A DNA stretch of 64,000 bases from Actinomadura meyerae. GTDB lineage: Bacteria > Actinomycetota > Actinomycetes > Streptosporangiales > Streptosporangiaceae. Numbering within the stretch: position 1 is the stretch's first letter; every line of letters begins with the position of its first letter. A program made the position numbers and the translations under genes. The notes beneath the pieces were generated by a model. That model had not been told where the DNA came from, searched no databases, and worked only from the letters and a program-made list of their open reading frames with translations. Below, piece by piece: positions 58,941 to 64,000 of the stretch. The stretch is from positions 22,126 through 86,125 of the forward strand of contig NZ_FZOR01000038.1 in NCBI RefSeq assembly GCF_900188445.1, written 5' to 3'.

Positions 58941-61900
58941 ATGGACAATGGAATCGCCATTATCGGCCTGGCCTGCCGCCTTCCGCGAGCCGCGGACGCG
59001 GACGCTTTCTGGCGGCTCCTGCGGGCGGGCGGGAACGCCGTCGGGCGGGTCCCCGCCGACCGGTGGAGCACCGCGCCGGACCCCGCGGGGGCACCGGCGG
59101 GCGGCTCCCTTCCCGGCACCGAGCACGGGGCCTTCCTCGACCGCGTCGACCTCTTCGACGCCGAGTTCTTCGGCATCTCCCCGCGCGAGGCCGCCGCGAT
59201 GGATCCGCAGCAGCGGCTCATGCTGGAACTGGCGTGGGAGGCGCTGGAGGACTCGGGCACCGTCCCCGCCGCCGTGGCCGGCCACCGGGTCGGCGTGTTC
59301 GTCGGAGCGATCTGGGACGACTACGCACGGCTCGTCCACCGCCGGGACACCGCGGCGATCACGCGGCACAGCATGACGGGCCTGCACCGCAGCGTGATCG
59401 CGAACAGGGTGTCGTACACGCTCGGGCTGACCGGCCCCAGCCTCACCGTCGACACCGGCCAGTCGTCCTCGCTCGTCGCCGTCCACCTCGCCTGCGAGAG
59501 CCTCGCCAAGGGCGAGTCGGAGCTGGCGCTGGCGGGCGGGGTGAACCTCATCATCGACCCGGCCGGGTCGGTGAGCGCCTTCCGGTTCGGCGGCCTGTCG
59601 CCGGACGGCCGCTGCCACGTCTTCGACTCCCGCGCCAACGGCTTCGTCCGCGGCGAGGGCGGCGGGGCGGTGCTGCTCAAGCCGCTGGAGCGCGCCATCG
59701 CCGACGGCGATCCCGTCTACGGCGTCATCCGCGGTACCGCCGTGAACAACGACGGCACCGGCGACGGCGACGGCCTCACCGTGCCCAGCGCGAAGGCTCA
59801 GGCCGCCGTCATCGAGGACGCGTGCGCGCGGGCCGGTGTGGGGCGGTCGGACGTCCAGTACGTCGAGCTGCACGGAACGGGCACCAAGGTCGGCGACCCC
59901 GTCGAGGCGGCGGCCCTGGGCGCGGCGCTGGGGACCGCCCCTGACTCCCCCGACTCCCCGGACGCCCCGGAGGGGGGCGCGGCCCGCGGCGCGGCGCTGC
60001 GCGTGGGGTCGGTCAAGACCAACATCGGGCACCTCGAAGGCGCCGCCGGCATCGCCGGCCTCCTGAAGGTCGCGCTCGCGCTGAAGCACCGGGCGCTGCC
60101 TCCCAGCCTCAACTTCGAGTCGCCGAACCCGCGCGTCCCGCTGGACCGGCTCGGCCTGCGCGTCCAGACCGCGCTCGGTCCCTGGCCGGACGAGGAGCGG
60201 CCGCTCGTCGCCGGGGTCAGCTCCTTCGGCATGGGCGGCACCAACTGCCACGTCATCGTGTCGCAGGCACCGGCGAGCGACTCGGAGACCGGAGACCGGC
60301 GGGACGACCGGCCGGAGCCGCCCCTGCCGGCCCTGCCGGTCTCCGGGCGCAGCCGGACGGCCCTGCGAGCCCAGGGAGGGCTGCTGGCCGACCGGCTGCG
60401 GGACGAGCCCGACCTGGACCCGGTGGACGTCGGCCTCGCCCTCACGCACACCCGCACCCTGTTCGAGCACCGGGCCGTCGTCACCGGCGCCGACCGCGAC
60501 GAACTACTCGAAGGGCTCACCTCGCTGGCCAAGGGGCGGGGACGACCCAACGTCGTCTCCGGCCTGGCGGGAACCGCGGGCCGCACCGCCTTCCTGTTCA
60601 GCGGGCAGGGCAGCCAGCGGCCCGGCATGGGCGCCGAACTGTACGCGGCGTTCCCGGTGTTCGCCGAGGCGCTCGACGAGGTCCTCGACCACCTCGATCC
60701 GCGGTTCGACCGCCCGCTGCGTCCGATCATGTTCGCGCCCCGGGACGGCGGCGAGGCGGCGCTGCTCGACCAGACCGCGTACACGCAGGCGACGCTCTTC
60801 GCTCTCGAAGTGGCCCTGCACCGGTTGTTCGCGTCGTGCGGCGCCGTCCCCGACCTCCTCATCGGCCACTCCATCGGCGCCATCGCCGCCGCGCACACGG
60901 CCGGGGTGCTGTCGCTCGCCGACGCCTGCACCATGGTCGCCGCCCGCGGCCAGGCGATGCAGGCCCTCCCCGCGACCGGCGCGATGGCCTCGCTCGACGC
61001 CACCGAGGACGAGGCGCGCGCGCTGGCGCAGGAGTACGGCGGGCGTTTCGGAGTCGCCGCCGTGAACAGCCCCCACGCCGCCGTGATCTCCGGGGACCGG
61101 TCCGCCGTCCTCGACGCGGTCGCGGCGTGGAAGGAGAACGGACGCAAGGCGAAGGTGCTGCGGGTCAGCCACGCGTTCCACTCCGCGCACATGGACCCGA
61201 TGCTGGAGGAGTTCGGCCGGGTCCTGCACGGGCTCGCCTTCCGCCCGCCCGAGACGCCCATCGTCTCCGACCTGACCGGCCGCCTCGCCACCGCCGAGCA
61301 GCTCACCGACCCCGCCTACTGGGTGGACCACGCCCGGCACACGGTGCGCTTCATGGACGGCGTCCGATGTCTGGAGCGGCAGGGGGTCACCGACTTCGTC
61401 GAAATCGGCCCGGACGCGGTGCTCAGCGGGCTCACCGCGACGAGCCTCGCCGGCCGCGGCGACCCGACCGGCAAGACGCGGTTGGCGACGATCCCCACGC
61501 TCCGCCGCAACAGATCCGAAGTCCGCACCTTCGTCGCCGCCCTGTCCGGCCTGCACGTGCACGGCGACCCGGTGCGCTGGGAGGCCGTCCTCCACGGCGC
61601 GCCCCGGGAAGCCGGGGATCTGCGCACCCTGAGGGAGCTGCGGCTCCCGACCTACCCTTTCCAGCGGAAGCGCCACTGGATCGAGGCCGCGTCCCCCGCT
61701 CCGGGTCCGGCTCGCGTTCCGGTTTCGGCTCAGGCAGTGGCGGACTCCGACGATGACGCCGCCGCCGCGGTGCCCGGGGACGAGCAGGACGATGCGCGCT
61801 CCCCCTCGGCCGACCCGGCGCCGCGGTTCGCCGGGCTGGGCGACGCCGAGCGGGACCAGGCGCTCCTGGAGACCGTCCGGCTGAACACCGCCCTCGTCCT

Positions 61901-64000
61901 CGGACATGCCGCCCCGGACTCGATCGACCCGGCCCGCACGTTCAAGCAGCTCGGCTTCGACTCGATGGCGGCCGTCGAACTCCGGGACCGGCTGACCGAG
62001 TCGACGGGCCTGTCCCTGCCCACCACCCTCACCTTCGATCATCCGACTCCGGGCGACCTCTCGCGGCACCTGTCCGCGGTCGCCACCGGCCGGCCCGGTG
62101 ACGAGGCCGGCGTTTCCGTCCGGGGCGTTCCCGCGGTCGACGAGCCGATCGCGATCGTGGCGATGGGGTGCCGCTACCCGGGTGGTGTGTCGTCGCCCGA
62201 GGATCTGTGGGAGCTGGTCGAGCAGGGCCGCGACGCCATCACCCCGTTCCCCGGCAATCGCGGCTGGGACCTGGACGCCCTCTTCGACGCCGACCCCGAC
62301 GCGCCTGGGAAGTCCTATGCGCGCGAAGGCGGGTTTCTGCACGACGCGGATCAGTTCGACGCAGCGTTCTTCGGCATCTCGCCGCGTGAGGCCACGGCGA
62401 TGGACCCGCAGCAGCGGCTGCTGCTCGAAGTCGCCTGGGAGACCATCGAACGCGCGGGGATCGACCCCACCAGCCTCCGGGCGAGCCGGACCGGCGTCTT
62501 CGCCGGCATGATGCCGCAGGGGTATGGGCCGCCCCAGCACGAGGCACCGGAGGAGTTCGCGGGCTACGTGCTCACCGGAACCACGAACAGCGTGGCCTCC
62601 GGCCGCATCTCCTATGTGCTCGGTCTCCAGGGCCCGTCCTTGACGGTCGACACGGCCTGCTCGTCATCACTGGTCGCGCTGCATCTGGCAGCCCACGCCC
62701 TGCGCACGGGTGAATGCGACCTGGCGCTGGCGGGCGGCGTCACCGTCATGTCCACCCCCGGCATGTTCGTCGAGTTCAGCCGCCAGCGCGGGCTGGCGGC
62801 CGACGGGCGCTGCAAGCCCTTCTCGGCGAACGCCGACGGCACGGGATGGTCCGAGGGCGTCGGCCTGGTGCTGCTGGAACGGTTGCCGGACGCCCGGCGC
62901 AACGGCCGGCACATCCTGGCCGTCATCAGGGGGTCGGCGGTCAACCAGGACGGCGCCAGCAACGGCCTCACCGCACCCAACGGCCCTTCCCAGGAACGGG
63001 TCATCCGGCAAGCGCTCGACGGTGCCCGACTCGATTTCGGTGATGTGGACGCCGTCGAGGCCCACGGCACCGGCACCACATTGGGCGATCCGATCGAGGC
63101 CAACGCACTGCTCGCCACTTACGGTCGCCATCGGGACAAGCCGCTCTACCTGGGCTCTTTGAAATCCAACATCGGCCACACTCAGGCGGCGGCAGGGGTC
63201 GCCGGGGTCATCAAGATGGTCCAGGCCATCAACCATGGCCGCCTCCCTCGCAGCCTGCACGCCGACAAGCCCTCCCCTCACGTCAACTGGGATTCAGGGG
63301 CCGTTGAGCTTCTTGCCGAGGCTCAGTTGTGGCCGGAGGTCGACCGGCCTCGCCGTGCCGCCGTGTCCTCCTTCGGAGTCAGCGGCACCAACGCCCACGT
63401 CATCCTCGAACAGGCTCCGGCGCCCGAGCCCGTCCCGACCGTAGCGGCCCCGGCCAGCACACCCGCGCTCGCCTGGCCGCTGTCGGCGAAAACCCCCGAA
63501 GCCCTCCGCGCCCAAGGCCAGCAGCTCCTAGACCACCTGGACCGCCATCCCAGCGTCAGCCCCGTGGACGTCGGATACACCTTGGCCACCGCCCGCGCCG
63601 CGTTCGCACACCGCGCCGTCATCACCGGGACCGGACTGGACGACTTCCGCACCGGCCTACAGGCACTGGCCACCGGACAGACCGCACCCGGCCTCACCCT
63701 CACGCCACCCGTTTCCGGGGAGAACCGGATCGTCTTCGTCTTCCCCGGCCAGGGGTCTCAGTGGGCCGGCATGGCCACCGAACTGCTGCACACATCGTCG
63801 GTGTTCGCCGACCACATCCGCGCCTGCCATGAGGCGCTCGCTCCCTACACCGACTGGTCGCTGCTCGACCTGCTCCACCAGCGACACGCGGCCCCCGATC
63901 TGGAGCGGGTCGACGTCGTCCAACCGGCACTGTTCGCCGTCATGACCGCACTGGCCAAACTCTGGCAACACCACGGCATCCACCCCGACGCCGTCATCGG
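58941..64000 (+). CDS. Modular type I polyketide synthase, loading module and start of module 1 (3' end outside window)
   Basis: The frame is open from ATG 58941 to the window end (1686 residues visible). The loading module is KSQ-AT-ACP. In the first ketosynthase (about 1-425) the active-site Cys is Gln (DTGQSSS, Q174), so it decarboxylates rather than condenses. The AT (about 545-850) has GHSIG (S644) and HAFH (H744), the malonyl-type motif, so the starter should be acetate from malonyl units. The ACP (about 975-1045) carries the phosphopantetheine Ser in GFDSM (S1008). Module 1 has an active KS (DTACSSS, C1240) and a truncated AT beginning FPGQGSQWAG near 1597, whose specificity cannot be read. 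There is no docking domain at the N-terminus, fitting the first PKS of the assembly line. Confidence 0.95.
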   Translation, partial: MDNGIAIIGLACRLPRAADADAFWRLLRAGGNAVGRVPADRWSTAPDPAGAPAGGSLPGTEHGAFLDRVDLFDAEFFGISPREAAAMDPQQRLMLELAWEALEDSGTVPAAVAGHRVGVFVGAIWDDYARLVHRRDTAAITRHSMTGLHRSVIANRVSYTLGLTGPSLTVDTGQSSSLVAVHLACESLAKGESELALAGGVNLIIDPAGSVSAFRFGGLSPDGRCHVFDSRANGFVRGEGGGAVLLKPLERAIADGDPVYGVIRGTAVNNDGTGDGDGLTVPSAKAQAAVIEDACARAGVGRSDVQYVELHGTGTKVGDPVEAAALGAALGTAPDSPDSPDAPEGGAARGAALRVGSVKTNIGHLEGAAGIAGLLKVALALKHRALPPSLNFESPNPRVPLDRLGLRVQTALGPWPDEERPLVAGVSSFGMGGTNCHVIVSQAPASDSETGDRRDDRPEPPLPALPVSGRSRTALRAQGGLLADRLRDEPDLDPVDVGLALTHTRTLFEHRAVVTGADRDELLEGLTSLAKGRGRPNVVSGLAGTAGRTAFLFSGQGSQRPGMGAELYAAFPVFAEALDEVLDHLDPRFDRPLRPIMFAPRDGGEAALLDQTAYTQATLFALEVALHRLFASCGAVPDLLIGHSIGAIAAAHTAGVLSLADACTMVAARGQAMQALPATGAMASLDATEDEARALAQEYGGRFGVAAVNSPHAAVISGDRSAVLDAVAAWKENGRKAKVLRVSHAFHSAHMDPMLEEFGRVLHGLAFRPPETPIVSDLTGRLATAEQLTDPAYWVDHARHTVRFMDGVRCLERQGVTDFVEIGPDAVLSGLTATSLAGRGDPTGKTRLATIPTLRRNRSEVRTFVAALSGLHVHGDPVRWEAVLHGAPREAGDLRTLRELRLPTYPFQRKRHWIEAASPAPGPARVPVSAQAVADSDDDAAAAVPGDEQDDARSPSADPAPRFAGLGDAERDQALLETVRLNTALVLGHAAPDSIDPARTFKQLGFDSMAAVELRDRLTESTGLSLPTTLTFDHPTPGDLSRHLSAVATGRPGDEAGVSVRGVPAVDEPIAIVAMGCRYPGGVSSPEDLWELVEQGRDAITPFPGNRGWDLDALFDADPDAPGKSYAREGGFLHDADQFDAAFFGISPREATAMDPQQRLLLEVAWETIERAGIDPTSLRASRTGVFAGMMPQGYGPPQHEAPEEFAGYVLTGTTNSVASGRISYVLGLQGPSLTVDTACSSSLVALHLAAHALRTGECDLALAGGVTVMSTPGMFVEFSRQRGLAADGRCKPFSANADGTGWSEGVGLVLLERLPDARRNGRHILAVIRGSAVNQDGASNGLTAPNGPSQERVIRQALDGARLDFGDVDAVEAHGTGTTLGDPIEANALLATYGRHRDKPLYLGSLKSNIGHTQAAAGVAGVIKMVQAINHGRLPRSLHADKPSPHVNWDSGAVELLAEAQLWPEVDRPRRAAVSSFGVSGTNAHVILEQAPAPEPVPTVAAPASTPALAWPLSAKTPEALRAQGQQLLDHLDRHPSVSPVDVGYTLATARAAFAHRAVITGTGLDDFRTGLQALATGQTAPGLTLTPPVSGENRIVFVFPGQGSQWAGMATELLHTSSVFADHIRACHEALAPYTDWSLLDLLHQRHAAPDLERVDVVQPALFAVMTALAKLWQHHGIHPDAVI

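Noticed and set aside
57699..60470. Minus-strand open frame of more than 900 codons opposite the second methyltransferase and the PKS start
   Set aside because: It is antisense to well-supported coding sequence with conserved KS motifs; its composition is typical of a shadow frame.

Overview
The window is very GC-rich, uses GTG and TTG starts freely, and has tightly packed genes with many 4-base start/stop overlaps. It carries actinobacterial signatures: HemQ/HemY haem synthesis, a leucine attenuator before leuA, an IdeR-type iron box and a large SARP regulator. I read it as chromosomal DNA of a filamentous actinomycete, with Actinomadura or a relative as the best guess (inference; no rRNA or species marker is present).

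1-31 kb is mainly housekeeping and physiology. It holds the 3' part of glgX, two tail-to-tail pyrimidine-reductase paralogues, an ATP-dependent DNA ligase (LigC), a Tat-exported PhoD, a HelD-type helicase, a GntR regulator, and leuA behind a leader-peptide attenuator. A CocE/S15 hydrolase, a stand-alone LigD-type polymerase, msrB, hemQ-hemY, a secreted propeller-like protein, a DUF4349 lipoprotein, hemE, a DUF3000-RNase D pair and an FTR1 iron permease under an iron box follow. At 25.7-31.1 kb a lipoprotein/adaptor/ABC operon faces a two-component system across a region with two identical palindromes.

31-36.7 kb is a transition zone: an acyl-CoA/AMP ligase, dTDP-glucose 4,6-dehydratase, TetR and MarR regulators, a small monooxygenase-like protein and an SDR.

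36.8-64 kb is a biosynthetic gene cluster that runs off the right edge. It contains a SnoaL-like protein and a deoxyaminosugar cassette of flavin amine-oxidase (KijD3-like), PLP aminotransferase and sugar C-methyltransferase. It also has two ABC exporters, two glycosyltransferases, a BBE-type flavoprotein, two small-molecule methyltransferases, an epoxide-hydrolase-like enzyme, two P450s, a 1068-residue SARP/NB-ARC/TPR regulator, and the start of a modular type I PKS (KSQ-AT-ACP loading module, then KS-AT). The gene set predicts a glycosylated, oxidised and methylated polyketide bearing a branched amino-, nitroso- or nitro-sugar, with self-protection by export.

Two regulatory patterns tie the cluster together. 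Five promoters (before rfbB, the SnoaL-like gene, both P450s and the PKS) share a GCAAT-cored element about 37 bases upstream of a -10-like hexamer. The two exporter operons share a different motif: direct heptads spaced exactly 22 bases apart. A separate oddity is that several genes have their last codons and stop repeated in tandem just downstream.
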